Part shown: positions 7,939 through 17,403 of the stretch, one piece after another
How the letters are laid out: every line of letters begins with the position of its first letter
How positions within the stretch are numbered: position 1 is the first letter of the stretch
NCBI RefSeq assembly: GCF_003762835.1
Contig: NZ_RJWA01000003.1
Location: forward strand, 310,001-374,000
DNA: 64,000 nucleotides
Reading direction: 5' to 3'
From: Micromonospora sp. HM5-17
GTDB taxonomy: Bacteria > Actinomycetota > Actinomycetes > Mycobacteriales > Micromonosporaceae
The notes under the pieces: generated by a model
What the model was told of the DNA's origin: nothing
Seen by the model: only the letters and a program-made list of their open reading frames with translations
The model's database searches: none
Made by a program: the position numbers and the translations under genes

Positions 7939-8619
7939 ATGACTGGTGTTGGGTTGGCCGAGGAGTTGCTGCTGCTCGGCTACGACGACGAGTCCGGCAA
8001 GGCGACCGGGTCACGGATCGCCCTCGACCTGGGCATGGCCGCCGCCGTGCTGGTCGACCTGGCGCTCGCCGGACGGGTCGCGTTCTCTGACGGTTCGATT
8101 GTGATCACCGACCCGACGCCGACCGGTGACGTGATCGCCGACGACGTCCTTGCCAAGATCGCCAACGACACCCCGCACACCCCGGCCTCCTGGCTCCAGC
8201 GGCTCCGGCACGGGCTGCGTGACCGGATCCTCGGCGACCTCTGCGACCGGGGTGTGATCACCGACGTTGACGAGACCCGGCTCGATCACATCCACGTCCA
8301 CCGCTATCCGGTGCTCGACCCGTCGGTCGAGGCGGAGATCCGGGCGCGCCTGGTCGATGCGCTGACCGGGGAACGGGTCCCGGACGAACGGACCGCCGCG
8401 CTCGCCGCGGTGATGGCGGCGATCCGGGTGGAGCCGAGCCTGGGGTTGACCGGACCGGCCGCCGAGGACGCCCGCAACCGGCTGCTGGAGATCGCCCGGG
8501 GCGCCGGTTTCGCCGACGGCGGGGTCGACCTGGAGGAGTCGACGATCCGCCCCTCGGTGGCACTGGTGATCGCCGCGCTCTCCCGGGCGATCGAGACCGC
8601 GCTCGGCATCCGGGCCTGA
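7939..8619 (+). CDS. GPP34 (Golgi phosphoprotein 3-like) family protein
   Basis: A 226-residue soluble protein with the GPP34 pattern: LAEELLLLGYDDESGK at the start, followed by a helical bundle (AAAVLVDLALAGRV, LRDRILGDLCDRGVI). In eukaryotes the family binds phosphoinositides at the Golgi. The bacterial members are common in actinomycetes and have no established role. ATG 7939 is supported by the TACCGT hexamer. An in-frame upstream extension to 7852 is rejected because it lacks homology and crosses the promoter. The gene converges on a phosphosugar mutase. Confidence 0.85.
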   Translation: MTGVGLAEELLLLGYDDESGKATGSRIALDLGMAAAVLVDLALAGRVAFSDGSIVITDPTPTGDVIADDVLAKIANDTPHTPASWLQRLRHGLRDRILGDLCDRGVITDVDETRLDHIHVHRYPVLDPSVEAEIRARLVDALTGERVPDERTAALAAVMAAIRVEPSLGLTGPAAEDARNRLLEIARGAGFADGGVDLEESTIRPSVALVIAALSRAIETALGIRA

Positions 8620-8652
8620 GCACCACCCCCGGAGAACTCCGGAACCGGTCCT

Positions 8653-8698
8653 GTCGGGCGCCCACCGCGCGAGATCGCGCCGGAGCGCGGCGCCCGAC
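8653..8698. terminator. Bidirectional hairpin between convergent genes
   Basis: A perfect 10-bp stem, GTCGGGCGCC (8653-8662) with GGCGCCCGAC (8689-8698), lies between the convergent GPP34 and mutase genes. No clear T-tract follows. Confidence 0.6.
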
Positions 8699-8706
8699 GG
8701 GCGGGA

Positions 8707-10377
8707 CTACCAGACCCCCAGGGCCGCCGCCGTCTCGGTGCGCAGCGCGCGTACCGACGCGGCGGCCCGCTCCCGGGCGGCCGGCACGTCGCCCCCGACG
8801 ACCGGCTCCACGACCTCCAGGTACGCCTTCAGCTTCGGCTCGGTCCCGGAGGGCCGGATCACCACCCGGGCGGTCTCGGTGCGCAGGATCAGCACGTCCG
8901 CCTCCGGCGCCCGATCCTCGACCGAGACGACCGGCTCGTCCAGCAGGGTGCCCGGGGTCTTGGTGCGGATGTACGTCATCGCGTTCTCGATCTCGCGCAG
9001 GTCGTCGACCCGGACCGAGAGCTGGTCGGTCAGGTGTACGCCGAACTCGGCGGCCAGCTCGTCCAGCCGCTCGGCGACCGTCCGCCCCTCGGCCTTCAGC
9101 GCCGCCGCCAGCTCGGCGACGGTCAGCGCTGCGGTGATCCCGTCCTTGTCCCGAACCTGCCCCGGAGCGACGCAGTAGCCGAGCGCCTCCTCGTAGCCGT
9201 ACGTCAGCTCCGCCTCCCCCGCCTCGGCCCGGACGATCCACTTGAACCCGGTGAGCGTCTCGGCGTACGCCCGGCCCCGTGCCGCGCAGAGCCGGCGCAG
9301 CAGGGACGACGAGACGATCGTGGTGGCGTAGAGCCCGCCCCTGCCCCGTCGCATCAGGTGGTCGGCGAGCAGCACCCCCAGCTCGTCGCCGTGCAGCATC
9401 CGCCAGCCCCGGACCGGGTCCGGGATCGCCACCGCGCACCGATCGGCGTCCGGGTCGTTGGCGATCGCGAGGTCGGCGTCGACCGTACGGGCCAGGGTGA
9501 GCAGCCGGTCGATGGCACCCGGCTCCTCCGGGTTGGGGAAGGAGACGGTGGGGAAGTCCGGGTCCGGCTCGGCCTGCTCCGGCACCACCCCGGGTACGCC
9601 GAACCCGGCCCGGGCGAAGACCGAGGTGAGCACGGCGGCACCCACCCCGTGCAGCGGCGTGTACGCGATCCTCAGGTCCCGGGGCCCATCCGGGGCGATC
9701 ACCGCGGCGGCGGCGCGGACGTACTCGGCAACGACCCGGTCGTCGAGCACCTCGCCCGGGCCGCCGAGCGGCACCGCCGCCAGCGGCCCGACCGCCCGGA
9801 TCGCGGCCTCGATCTCCGCGTCGACCGGGGGCACGATCTGTGCGCCACCGCCGCGGGCACCGCCCAGCTCCGTACCAAGGTAGACCTTGTAGCCGTTGTC
9901 CTGGGGCGGGTTGTGGCTGGCGGTGACCATCACCCCGGCGACCGCGCCGAGCGCCCGGACCGCGTACGCGAGGACCGGGGTGGGCAGTGGCCGGGGGAGC
10001 AGCAGCGCCGGCCGGCCGGCCCCGGTGGCCACCCGCGCCGTCCGCTCGGCGAAGGCCCGGGAGCCGTGTCGGGCGTCGTACCCGATGACCAGCGGGCCGG
10101 GCGCGCCCCGGGCGGCGAGCCAACGGACCAGCCCGGCCGCGGCCTGGGTGACCACGGCCAGGTTCATGCCGTTGGGGCCGGCCCGCAGTGGACCGCGCAG
10201 GCCGGCGGTGCCGAAGGTCAGCGGCCGGGCGAAGCGGTCGGCGAGCTCGGCCGCGCTCTCGGGGAGCCGGTCGAGGAGTCCCCGGAGCTCGTCCCGGCTT
10301 GCGGGGTCAGGATCGTCGTCGATCCAGGTCTGGGCCTGGACGCGCAGGTCGTCAAGGTCGCTGGGTTCTGCCGCCAC
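8707..10377 (-). CDS. Phospho-sugar mutase (phosphoglucomutase/phosphomannomutase family)
   Basis: A 556-residue alpha-D-phosphohexomutase. It has the phosphoserine loop TASHNPP with Ser154, the metal loop DPDADRC at about residue 300, and a C-terminal phosphate-binding region (RPSGTEPKLKAY). The length and N-terminus (FGTAGLRGPLRAGPNGMN) fit the PmmB/PGM2 subgroup, some of which act on phosphopentoses. Proximity to deoC and upp is compatible with interconversion of (deoxy)ribose 1- and 5-phosphate in nucleoside salvage. Substrate choice cannot be read from the sequence. The start is GTG 10377, with TATCAA 6 nt upstream. Confidence 0.92.
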   Translation of the reverse strand: MAAEPSDLDDLRVQAQTWIDDDPDPASRDELRGLLDRLPESAAELADRFARPLTFGTAGLRGPLRAGPNGMNLAVVTQAAAGLVRWLAARGAPGPLVIGYDARHGSRAFAERTARVATGAGRPALLLPRPLPTPVLAYAVRALGAVAGVMVTASHNPPQDNGYKVYLGTELGGARGGGAQIVPPVDAEIEAAIRAVGPLAAVPLGGPGEVLDDRVVAEYVRAAAAVIAPDGPRDLRIAYTPLHGVGAAVLTSVFARAGFGVPGVVPEQAEPDPDFPTVSFPNPEEPGAIDRLLTLARTVDADLAIANDPDADRCAVAIPDPVRGWRMLHGDELGVLLADHLMRRGRGGLYATTIVSSSLLRRLCAARGRAYAETLTGFKWIVRAEAGEAELTYGYEEALGYCVAPGQVRDKDGITAALTVAELAAALKAEGRTVAERLDELAAEFGVHLTDQLSVRVDDLREIENAMTYIRTKTPGTLLDEPVVSVEDRAPEADVLILRTETARVVIRPSGTEPKLKAYLEVVEPVVGGDVPAARERAAASVRALRTETAAALGVW

Positions 10378-10383
10378 CCCGAC

Positions 10384-10389
10384 TTGATA
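10384..10389 (-). promoter_or_regulatory. Possible -10 element for phospho-sugar mutase
   Basis: The minus strand reads TATCAA, 6 nt before the GTG start. It departs from TAnnnT at the last base, so it is weaker than the other leaderless candidates. Confidence 0.35.
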
Positions 10390-10491
10390 GCACGGTGCCG
10401 GGGGTGCCGCCGGGACCGGCCCCGGGATCGCGGCGGGAACGGCCGGGGTGGCGGGGCGCGGCGGCCGGCACCCCGGCCGCCGCGCCGCCGC

Positions 10492-12552
10492 TCAGCCCGC
10501 GTTGGTGAGCTGGAAGGACTCGACCATCGTGTCGAAGATCGCCTTGCTCTCCTCGAACCGCTCGGCCGGCGTGGTCAGGTAGAAGGAGTAGACCTTGCCG
10601 TCGGTGACGACGCCGCGCCAGATGCCGTGGCGCTGGCTGCCGTCGGGGCCGCAGGTGTACTCCAGCTGTGCGGCGGGCTTGCCGGCCAGCTCCTCGTCGG
10701 TCAGCCCGAGCTGCTGGAACGGCTTCGCGCAGCTCTTGCTGGACCTCAGCCCGTTGGCCGCGATCTCCGCCCACCGCCGCGAGCTGGTGCCCTTGAAGTC
10801 CTCCACCAGCACGCGTACCCGGCGGCCGGAGTCGTTCGGGTCGGTGTAGTCGACGTAGACCGCCTTCTTCGGCGCGGCCCTCTTCCAGCCCTTCGGCACG
10901 CTGATCGAGACGCCGCGCTCGTTGTGGGTCTGGGTCGGGAAGGAGGCGGGAACGACGTCCGGGGACTTGCCGGCCTGCACCGAGGGGCTCGGTTCCGGGT
11001 CGTCGCCGCCGAGCGACCCGACCAGAACGCCGACGAGCAGCACCAGGGCCAGTCCGCCCGCCGCGGCGAGCTGGACCTGCCGGGGCCAGCCCTTGATGCT
11101 CTGGATCAGGCTGCCGCCGGCACGGCGGGCCCCGGCCACGGCCCGGCCCAGCCCGCCGCCGCTGGCGACGTGGACGGTGCCGGGGCCGCCGCTCGCCCCG
11201 GGCATGGCGCCGGTCGGCGTGTCGAGTGGGCCCCGTCCGCCGGGTGGCGTGGTCACCCACCGGCCGGCGCGGGCGTTCGGCATCGGACCGGTCGGCAGCG
11301 CGCTGGTGGGCATGGCGCTGGTCGGCATCGCGCCCGCGGCCATCCCGGCGGTGGGCATCGCGCCGGTCGGCACGTCGGCCGACCCCGCTCCGGCGGTCGC
11401 GGGCCGGGGCGTCCCGGCCGCGGCGTCGGTTCGGGCGCTGCGGGCGATCCGGTCGGCCAGGGACTCGCCGGGGGCGAGCATCGCCCGCCCGCCGACCTGT
11501 CCGGCCGGTTCCGGCTGCGGGCGGTGCGACGGCTGGCCGGAGCCGGCCGGGGTGGGCGCCTGGGTGGCGGGCGACTGCTGCCAGGTCGGGCGTTGGGGCG
11601 CCACCACCGCGTACGGGTCGGTGACGTGGTTGCCGGCGGCCTTGCTGGCCAGCGGGCCGGCCAGCAGCTCGCGCAGCATGGTGCGGGCGGCGGTGACGTC
11701 CAGCCGTCGGGCGGGGTCCTTCTCCAGCAGACCCATCAGGACCCGGGTGAGCGGCCCGGAGCGGCTGGGCGGGGCGGGCGGGTCCTCGACCACGGCGTGC
11801 ATGGTCTCGATCGGGTCACCCTTGTCGAACGGCGGCCGACCCTCGACGGCGGTGTAGAGGGTGACGCCGAGCGAGAAGAGGTCGCTGGGCGGGCCGAACT
11901 CCTTGCCCATGGCCCGTTCGGGCGAGATGAAATGCGGGGACCCGAGCACCATGCCCGGGGTGGTGAGCTGCACGTCGGTCGGCATCCGGGCGACGCCGAA
12001 GTCGGTGAGGACGCAGCGGCCGTCGGAGCAGATCAGCACGTTCGCCGGCTTCACGTCCCGGTGCAGGACGCCGTTCGCGTGCGCCACCTCCAGCGCGCCG
12101 AGCAGGGCGATGCCGATCTTGGCGACGGCCCGGGGGGCGAGGGGGCCGTCCTCGATCACCATGTCGGCGAGGCTGCGCGCGTCGAGCAGCTCCATCACGA
12201 TCCAGGGCCGGTCATCCTCGGTCACCACGTCGTAGACTTGGACGACGGCGGGGTGTTGTAGGGCCGCGGCGGCTCGGGCCTCGCGCAGGGTGCGCTCGTA
12301 CATCGCGTCGCGGTCGCTGGAGGCCAGCCCGGCAGGGAAGACGACCTCCTTCACCGCCACGTCGCGGCGCAGCAGGGTGTCGGCGGCACGCCACACCGTG
12401 CCCATGCCGCCGTGCCCGACCGCGGCCCGCAACAGGTACCGGCCACCGATGGTGATGCCGGGTGCTGCACGTCCGTTCGGGGGATTGACCGGTCCGCCAC
12501 TCCACGTCGGGATCTGAGTCACAGAAGAGCCACCGAGAGAATCGAGGGGCAT
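10492..12552 (-). CDS. Receptor-type serine/threonine protein kinase
   Basis: A 686-residue Hanks-type kinase. The glycine loop is VGHGGMGTV (45-53), the ATP-binding Lys is Lys68, the catalytic loop is HRDVKPAN (164-171) and the metal motif is DFG (184-186). A low-complexity linker contains about ten copies of a GAMPT/SAMPT-like pattern (residues 390-430). One transmembrane helix is at about 494-513, followed by an extracytoplasmic domain of about 150 residues (SVPKGW...VYVDYTDPND...DTMVESFQ). That domain resembles the one on the second kinase at 34.2 kb. ATG 12552 is preceded by a run of six G, the best ribosome site; a longer frame exists. It is divergent from the acyl-CoA mutase gene. Confidence 0.93.
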   Translation of the reverse strand: MPLDSLGGSSVTQIPTWSGGPVNPPNGRAAPGITIGGRYLLRAAVGHGGMGTVWRAADTLLRRDVAVKEVVFPAGLASSDRDAMYERTLREARAAAALQHPAVVQVYDVVTEDDRPWIVMELLDARSLADMVIEDGPLAPRAVAKIGIALLGALEVAHANGVLHRDVKPANVLICSDGRCVLTDFGVARMPTDVQLTTPGMVLGSPHFISPERAMGKEFGPPSDLFSLGVTLYTAVEGRPPFDKGDPIETMHAVVEDPPAPPSRSGPLTRVLMGLLEKDPARRLDVTAARTMLRELLAGPLASKAAGNHVTDPYAVVAPQRPTWQQSPATQAPTPAGSGQPSHRPQPEPAGQVGGRAMLAPGESLADRIARSARTDAAAGTPRPATAGAGSADVPTGAMPTAGMAAGAMPTSAMPTSALPTGPMPNARAGRWVTTPPGGRGPLDTPTGAMPGASGGPGTVHVASGGGLGRAVAGARRAGGSLIQSIKGWPRQVQLAAAGGLALVLLVGVLVGSLGGDDPEPSPSVQAGKSPDVVPASFPTQTHNERGVSISVPKGWKRAAPKKAVYVDYTDPNDSGRRVRVLVEDFKGTSSRRWAEIAANGLRSSKSCAKPFQQLGLTDEELAGKPAAQLEYTCGPDGSQRHGIWRGVVTDGKVYSFYLTTPAERFEESKAIFDTMVESFQLTNAG

Positions 12553-12774
12553 GGGACAGAACCCCCCTATATTGCGGGTTCCGACCGCAGAAGGGAAAGG
12601 CAACCGCCGGAGTCCCCCAGAACTCCACCGAACGTGTCAGCCTTCTCACCGGGTGCGTAATTGTCGGTGCTGACAGTTATTAACCCGTCACTGTGTGGTG
12701 AGGTTTCCGGTGGTTGCCCGCCGGCCGGGCCCCGGGCGGGGCCGCTCGTCGTCTGCTGTCCACTTGTTGGGATC

Positions 12775-12780
12775 TACGAT
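12775..12780 (+). promoter_or_regulatory. Leaderless -10 element for acyl-CoA mutase
   Basis: TACGAT ends 7 nt before ATG 12788. It overlaps the alternative ATG at 12779, which argues for the downstream start. Confidence 0.5.
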
Positions 12781-12787
12781 GCCGGCT

Positions 12788-14371
12788 ATGAGCGAACGTC
12801 GGTTGAGCGAGTCCGGATTCCCGATCAAGACGGTCTACGACGCCGCCGACGTGGCGGGCGGACTGGACGCGCGGCTGGGCGCGCCTGGCACCTTCCCGTA
12901 CACCCGTGGGGTGTACCCGACGATGTACACCACGCGGCCGTGGACCATGCGGCAGTACGCCGGTTTCGGCACCGCCACCGAGTCCAACGCCCGCTACCAC
13001 CAGCTCCTCGCCGCCGGCACGATGGGGCTCTCCGTCGCGTTCGACCTGCCGACCCAGATGGGGTACGACTCCGACGACCCGATCGCACACGGCGAGGTCG
13101 GCAAGGTCGGGGTCGCGATCGACTCCATCGAGGACATGCGGACCCTCTTCGCCGGCATCCCGCTGGACAAGGTCTCCACCTCGATGACCATCAACGCTCC
13201 CGCCGCGGTGTTGCTGCTGCTCTACCAGCTCGTCGCGGAGGAGTCCGGCGTCCCCGGGTCGGCGTTGAGCGGCACCATCCAGAACGACATCCTGAAGGAG
13301 TACATCGCCCGGGGCACGTACATCTTCCCGCCGAAGCCGTCGCTGCGGCTGGTGGCCGACACCTTCGCGTACTGCCGCAAGGAGGTGCCGAGGTGGAACA
13401 CGATCTCCATTTCCGGCTACCACATGGCGGAGGCCGGAGCGACCCCGGTGCAGGAGATCGCCTTCACCCTGGCCAACGGTCTCGCGTACGTCCGCGCCGC
13501 GCTCGACGCCGGGCTGGCGGTGGACGACTTCGCGCCTCGGCTGTCGTTCTTCTTCGTGGCCCGGACCACCCTGTTGGAGGAGGTGGCGAAGTTCCGGGCC
13601 GCCCGGCGGATCTGGGCCAGCCTGATGCGTGACGAGTTCGGCGCCCGCGATCCGAGGTCGATGATGCTGCGCTTCCACACCCAGACCGCCGGGGTGCAGC
13701 TCACCGCGCAGCAGCCCGAGGTGAACCTGGTCCGGGTCACGGTGCAGGGGCTCGCCGCGGTGCTCGGCGGGACCCAGTCGCTGCACACCAACAGCTTCGA
13801 CGAGGCGATCGCGCTGCCGACCGAGAAGGCCGCGCGGCTGGCGCTGCGGACCCAGCAGGTGCTGGCGTACGAGACCGACCTGACCGCCACCGTCGACCCC
13901 TTCGCCGGCTCGTACGTCGTCGAGGCGATGACCGACGAGATCGAGGCCGGGGTACGGGAGCTGATGGCCCGGGTCGCCGAGTACGGCTCGGCGGTGGAGG
14001 CGATCGAGGCGGGCTTCCAGAAGCGGGAGATCGAGGCCGCGGCGTACCGGATGGCGCAGGAGATCGATTCCGGGACCCGGGTGGTGGTGGGGGTCAACCG
14101 GTTCACTGTGGACGAGGAGGAGCCGTACCAGCCGCTGCGGGTCGACCCCGCCATCGAGGCGGCGCAGGCCGAGCGGCTGGCCCGGCTGCGCGCCGACCGG
14201 GACTCCGGCGCGGTGCGGCGGGCGCTGGACGAGCTGCGAACCGCCGCCGCCGGGACGGAGAACGTGCTCTACCCGATGAAGGAGGCGTTGCGCGCCCGGG
14301 CCACCGTGGGGGAGGTCTGCGGGGTGCTGCGCGAGGTCTGGGGGACGTACCGCCCCAGCGACCGCTTCTGA
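12788..14371 (+). CDS. Methylmalonyl-CoA mutase-type large subunit without B12 domain
   Basis: A 527-residue acyl-CoA mutase substrate-binding (TIM-barrel) subunit. It rearranges a CoA thioester carbon skeleton with adenosylcobalamin. It lacks the C-terminal cobalamin-binding domain, so it needs a separate small subunit, which is not in this window. The residues that distinguish methylmalonyl-CoA from isobutyryl-CoA mutases read Tyr (RQYAGF) and Arg (EYIARGTY), the methylmalonyl-CoA pair; isobutyryl enzymes have Phe and Gln there. The C-terminus ([11 protein letters not shown]) is otherwise closer to the IcmA layout. The start is ATG 12788, favoured by the TACGAT hexamer. Propionyl-CoA carboxylase genes elsewhere in the window could supply its substrate. 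Confidence 0.88.
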   Translation: MSERRLSESGFPIKTVYDAADVAGGLDARLGAPGTFPYTRGVYPTMYTTRPWTMRQYAGFGTATESNARYHQLLAAGTMGLSVAFDLPTQMGYDSDDPIAHGEVGKVGVAIDSIEDMRTLFAGIPLDKVSTSMTINAPAAVLLLLYQLVAEESGVPGSALSGTIQNDILKEYIARGTYIFPPKPSLRLVADTFAYCRKEVPRWNTISISGYHMAEAGATPVQEIAFTLANGLAYVRAALDAGLAVDDFAPRLSFFFVARTTLLEEVAKFRAARRIWASLMRDEFGARDPRSMMLRFHTQTAGVQLTAQQPEVNLVRVTVQGLAAVLGGTQSLHTNSFDEAIALPTEKAARLALRTQQVLAYETDLTATVDPFAGSYVVEAMTDEIEAGVRELMARVAEYGSAVEAIEAGFQKREIEAAAYRMAQEIDSGTRVVVGVNRFTVDEEEPYQPLRVDPAIEAAQAERLARLRADRDSGAVRRALDELRTAAAGTENVLYPMKEALRARATVGEVCGVLREVWGTYRPSDRF

Positions 14372-14832
14372 GCGCGGTGCGCCGACCCGCAGGTTCCGGT
14401 CGGCGTCTCGGACGGGAGGCCTGTCAGGTGCCGCGCGTGACGGACCGGGTTCGGTCGCGCGGTGACGGACACGGTGTCCGTGCCCTTCCCGGCCCCACCT
14501 GTCAGGATGCGGATCCCTGTCACCCCGCACCGTGACGGTTCGCGTTCGCTCGGTTTCGATGCTCGCCGGACGAGGTGACGTCCCGAGTCGGGCGCACGGT
14601 CCCGAGTCGGAATCGTGACCGGTAAAACCGTCACGCGTTGTAGGAGGTGTGGGAACAGATGGCGGCGTCCGACGGTGTTCTGAGCAGCGCTCGGTACGTC
14701 GACGAACGCTCCTACCAGGGATTTCGTGACGTTGTGTTGTCTGACCACTACCAGAACGAGGTTGCGCAGCGTCACCATCGGCGGTCTACGCTGTCCGGGT
14801 CCCATCCCATCCACAGTGATCGAGAATCCGAC
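14372..14832 (+). other. 460-bp intergenic region with repeats
   Basis: No convincing gene is present. The frame of the M20 gene stays open upstream to 14647 and has a good AGGAGG at 14642-14647, but codons between 14659 and 14832 lose the strong G/C third-base bias. The region holds a 12-bp direct repeat GTCCCGAGTCGG (14580-14591 and 14599-14610). A bulged hairpin CGTGAcCGGT-AAA-ACCGTCACG lies at 14614-14635, a few bases before the AGGAGG. A TACGCT -10 candidate is at 14787-14792. Confidence 0.5.
14787..14792 (+). promoter_or_regulatory. Putative -10 element for M20 amidohydrolase
   Basis: TACGCT with a TTGCGC 19 nt further upstream. A start of transcription near 14799 would lie inside the extended reading frame and supports GTG 14833 as the coding start. 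Confidence 0.4.
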
Positions 14833-16116
14833 GTGACGAGTGCGTTGCAACTGCCGACCGGCGGCCGGCCGGCGTCGGCGGGACCAGCGACGGCCGAACC
14901 CGAGACGCCGGGGCCCGAGGCGATCCCCAGGGCGGAGCCGCTGCCGTTCGGGCTCGACCAGACGCTGGACCTCCGGCTGCCCGACCTGATCGCGACGCGG
15001 CGCTTCCTGCATGCCCACCCTGAGCTTTCCGGGCGGGAGTTCGACACGGCAGCACTGATCGCCCGGGAACTCTCGGTCGCCGGCCTGGCGCCGCGACTGC
15101 TGCCCAAGGGCAACGGGGTGATCTGCGACATCGACGGGCGGCCGACCGGGCCGGTGGTCGCGCTCCGCGCCGACCTGGACGCGCTTCCCCTGACGGACGT
15201 CAAGGACGTGCCGTACCGCTCCACGGTGGAGGGCGCCTGCCACGCCTGCGGACACGACGTGCACACCACGATCGTGCTCGGCGTCGGGCTGCTGCTGGCC
15301 CGCCTCGCGGAGCAGGGGGAGCTGAACGGGCGCGTCCGGCTGATCTTCCAGCCGGCCGAGGAGATCCTGCCCTGCGGCTCGCTGGAGGTCATCGAGGCCG
15401 GCGGCCTGACCGACGTGACCCAGATCTTCGCCCTGCACTGCGACCCGAACCTGCCGGTCGGCCGGATCGGGCTACGGGTCGGGCCGATCACCGCCGCCGC
15501 GGACAACATCACCGTACGGCTCAGCGGCCCCGGCGGACACACCGCCCGGCCGCACCTGACCGTCGACCTGGTCGATGCGCTGGGCCGGCTGGTGACCGAG
15601 GTCCCGGCCCTGGTCAACCGCCGGGTGCCGGCGAACAGCGGGCTGCTGCTGGTCTTCGGGCAGGCCTCCGCCGGCACCCAGTACAACGTGATCCCGAACG
15701 AGGCGATGGCCGCCGGCACCCTCCGGGTGCTCGACCGCGACACCTGGGAGCAGGCGCCGAAGATCGTCATTCAGGTGGTTCGTGACGTGATCGCCCCGAC
15801 CGGCGCCACAGTCGACGTCGAGTACCTGCAGGGCCGGCCGCCGGTGGTCAACGACGCCGGTGCGATCCGGGTCCTCACCGCCGCCACCGTCGCCACGCTC
15901 GGGTCGAACGGGGTCGCCGAGACTCCGCAGAGCATGGGCGGCGAGGACTTCTCCTGGTACCTGGAGCACGTACCCGGCGCGCTGGCCCGGCTCGGCGTGG
16001 GCCGGGCGGCGGCCGACGTCGACCTGCACCGGGCGACCTTCGACGTGGACGAGCGGGCCATCGCGGTCGGAGTCCGGCTGCTGGTGCAGACGGCGCTCAC
16101 GGCGCTGGCCGAGTAA
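14833..16116 (+). CDS. M20 family amidohydrolase / peptidase
   Basis: A 427-residue zinc amidohydrolase of the M20D (hippuricase/AmiA-like) group, which cleaves N-acyl amino acids or related amides. Metal-site segments are visible: HACGHDVH with Cys139 and His141, FQPAEE, a later LHCD, and GGEDFSWY near the C-terminus. A lid domain starts at about residue 215 (TVRLSGPGGHTARPH). GTG 14833 is chosen on codon bias; an alternative ATG at 14659 would add 58 residues. It occupies the position of the amiA1/amiB1 genes in the syntenic M. tuberculosis region (recalled). Confidence 0.9.
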   Translation: MTSALQLPTGGRPASAGPATAEPETPGPEAIPRAEPLPFGLDQTLDLRLPDLIATRRFLHAHPELSGREFDTAALIARELSVAGLAPRLLPKGNGVICDIDGRPTGPVVALRADLDALPLTDVKDVPYRSTVEGACHACGHDVHTTIVLGVGLLLARLAEQGELNGRVRLIFQPAEEILPCGSLEVIEAGGLTDVTQIFALHCDPNLPVGRIGLRVGPITAAADNITVRLSGPGGHTARPHLTVDLVDALGRLVTEVPALVNRRVPANSGLLLVFGQASAGTQYNVIPNEAMAAGTLRVLDRDTWEQAPKIVIQVVRDVIAPTGATVDVEYLQGRPPVVNDAGAIRVLTAATVATLGSNGVAETPQSMGGEDFSWYLEHVPGALARLGVGRAAADVDLHRATFDVDERAIAVGVRLLVQTALTALAE

Positions 16117-16224
16117 TCCGGGGTTGGGTAAGTCCCGAGTTCGGTCGGCCACACCCTGACCGGTACGCCGGGTACGTCTCCGGGCCGGGCGAACCCGCCC
16201 CGGGCGGCGCCGCGCGGCGGCCGG

Positions 16225-17262
16225 TCAGTCCAGGGTGTCCGGGCTGGGCGCGCCACCCGCCGCCCCGGCGGGGGCGGCGGCCGGTAGCTCGCCCGGCGGG
16301 CCGGCGGGTGCCGGGATCGCGGTCGGCGCCGGCCCGAGCGGAGGCCGCCGGCGCCGCAGACGCCGGAGCAGCCACCACGCCCCGAGCGTCGGCACGCCGA
16401 GCGCGACGAGCCAGGGCACCAGGGCGCCCAGCACGGTCAGCATGACCCGCAGCGAGGCCAGGAATGCCCGCCAGCCGCCCCGGAGCCCGGCGAGAAACCC
16501 GATCTCCGGCTCCGTCTCGTCCGGCCGGGCGTTCGGACCGAGCAGGATCGCGGTGATCGTGGAGAGCGCGGTCAGGTCGGCCAGCCGCCGCTTCTTCGCC
16601 TCCAACGAGGCGAGGTCCGCCTCGCGCCGGGCCAGCTCGCCCTCCAGCATCACCAGGTCGGAGAGGGACTTCGCCTGCGCCAGCAACCGTCGCCCGCTCT
16701 CCACCCGGGCCCGCTGGGTGGCGATCCGGGCGTCCAGGTCCAGGGTTTCCTCGGTGACGTCGTCGGTCATGACGTCCCGGCGCAGCTCCTCACCGAGCCG
16801 GGCGAGGTCGTCGACGGCCGGATGGAACCGGTCGGCCGGTACCCGCAGTTGCAGGGTCGCCTCCGCATGCTCCGGGTCGCTGCGCCGGTTGTCGCCGCCG
16901 ACGAAGCCGCCCGCACCGGTCGCGATGGCGGCCGCCTGGGCCGCCGCCGCGTCGACGTCGTCGACCCGTACCGTGATCGTGCCCGTGTAGATGATCGCCC
17001 GCTGGTCGGCCGCCAGGGCCGTCGGATCGTCCGGGTCCTTGGCCGGCTGGCCCTGCGCGGCCCCGGCCGCCGTTTCGGACTGGTCCTGCTCCGCCTGGGC
17101 CGCCTGCTCCTCCTGGCCCCCCGCCGGGGCCACCGCGTCCGAGGAGGCCCCGGCGCCGCCGCAGCCAGCCAGCGCCACCACGGCGACCGTCGCCGCCACC
17201 CCCAGCAGTACGGCCGGCCGGCGGGTCCGCCCGGCCGGCGTCCCGCTACCGCGCCCGTCCAT
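16225..17262 (-). CDS. DUF4349 domain lipoprotein
   Basis: A 345-residue predicted lipoprotein with an N-terminal hydrophobic helix and a lipobox ending LAGC at about residues 30-33. An acidic, Gln-rich linker follows, then the DUF4349 region (IIYTGTITVRVDDVDAAAAQ...) with a long coiled coil at about 180-230. A C-terminal transmembrane helix is at about 275-300, with an Arg-rich stop-transfer and a Pro/Ala tail. It should be anchored on the outer face of the membrane by both ends. The function of the family is unknown. It converges on the M20 gene. Confidence 0.85.
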   Translation of the reverse strand: MDGRGSGTPAGRTRRPAVLLGVAATVAVVALAGCGGAGASSDAVAPAGGQEEQAAQAEQDQSETAAGAAQGQPAKDPDDPTALAADQRAIIYTGTITVRVDDVDAAAAQAAAIATGAGGFVGGDNRRSDPEHAEATLQLRVPADRFHPAVDDLARLGEELRRDVMTDDVTEETLDLDARIATQRARVESGRRLLAQAKSLSDLVMLEGELARREADLASLEAKKRRLADLTALSTITAILLGPNARPDETEPEIGFLAGLRGGWRAFLASLRVMLTVLGALVPWLVALGVPTLGAWWLLRRLRRRRPPLGPAPTAIPAPAGPPGELPAAAPAGAAGGAPSPDTLD

Positions 17263-17403
17263 CGTCCTGTCCCTTCCCGTACGTTCCCAGCGGGCGTCCC
17301 GCCGGGGTGGCGACAGTGTGATCCGTCAGACGTGCCGCGAAGGCGGCCCGGTTCCGGCAGACTGCCCAGGGGTACATCACGATTCGGCGACCGAGGAGTC
17401 TCG

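Noticed and set aside
8258-10123. A 621-residue minus-strand frame across the mutase and GPP34 genes
   Set aside because: It is a shadow of the mutase in another frame, with no motif and extreme Arg/Gly composition; the true mutase frame has TASHNPP and the metal loop.
9034-12261. A 1075-residue plus-strand frame opposite the mutase and the first kinase
   Set aside because: Its length comes from the rarity of stop codons in GC-rich antisense DNA. It has no domain, and the opposite strand carries two well-defined enzymes.
12680-14530. A 616-residue frame antisense to the acyl-CoA mutase
   Set aside because: The composition is His/Arg/Gly-rich shadow sequence, and the mutase on the other strand matches its family throughout.
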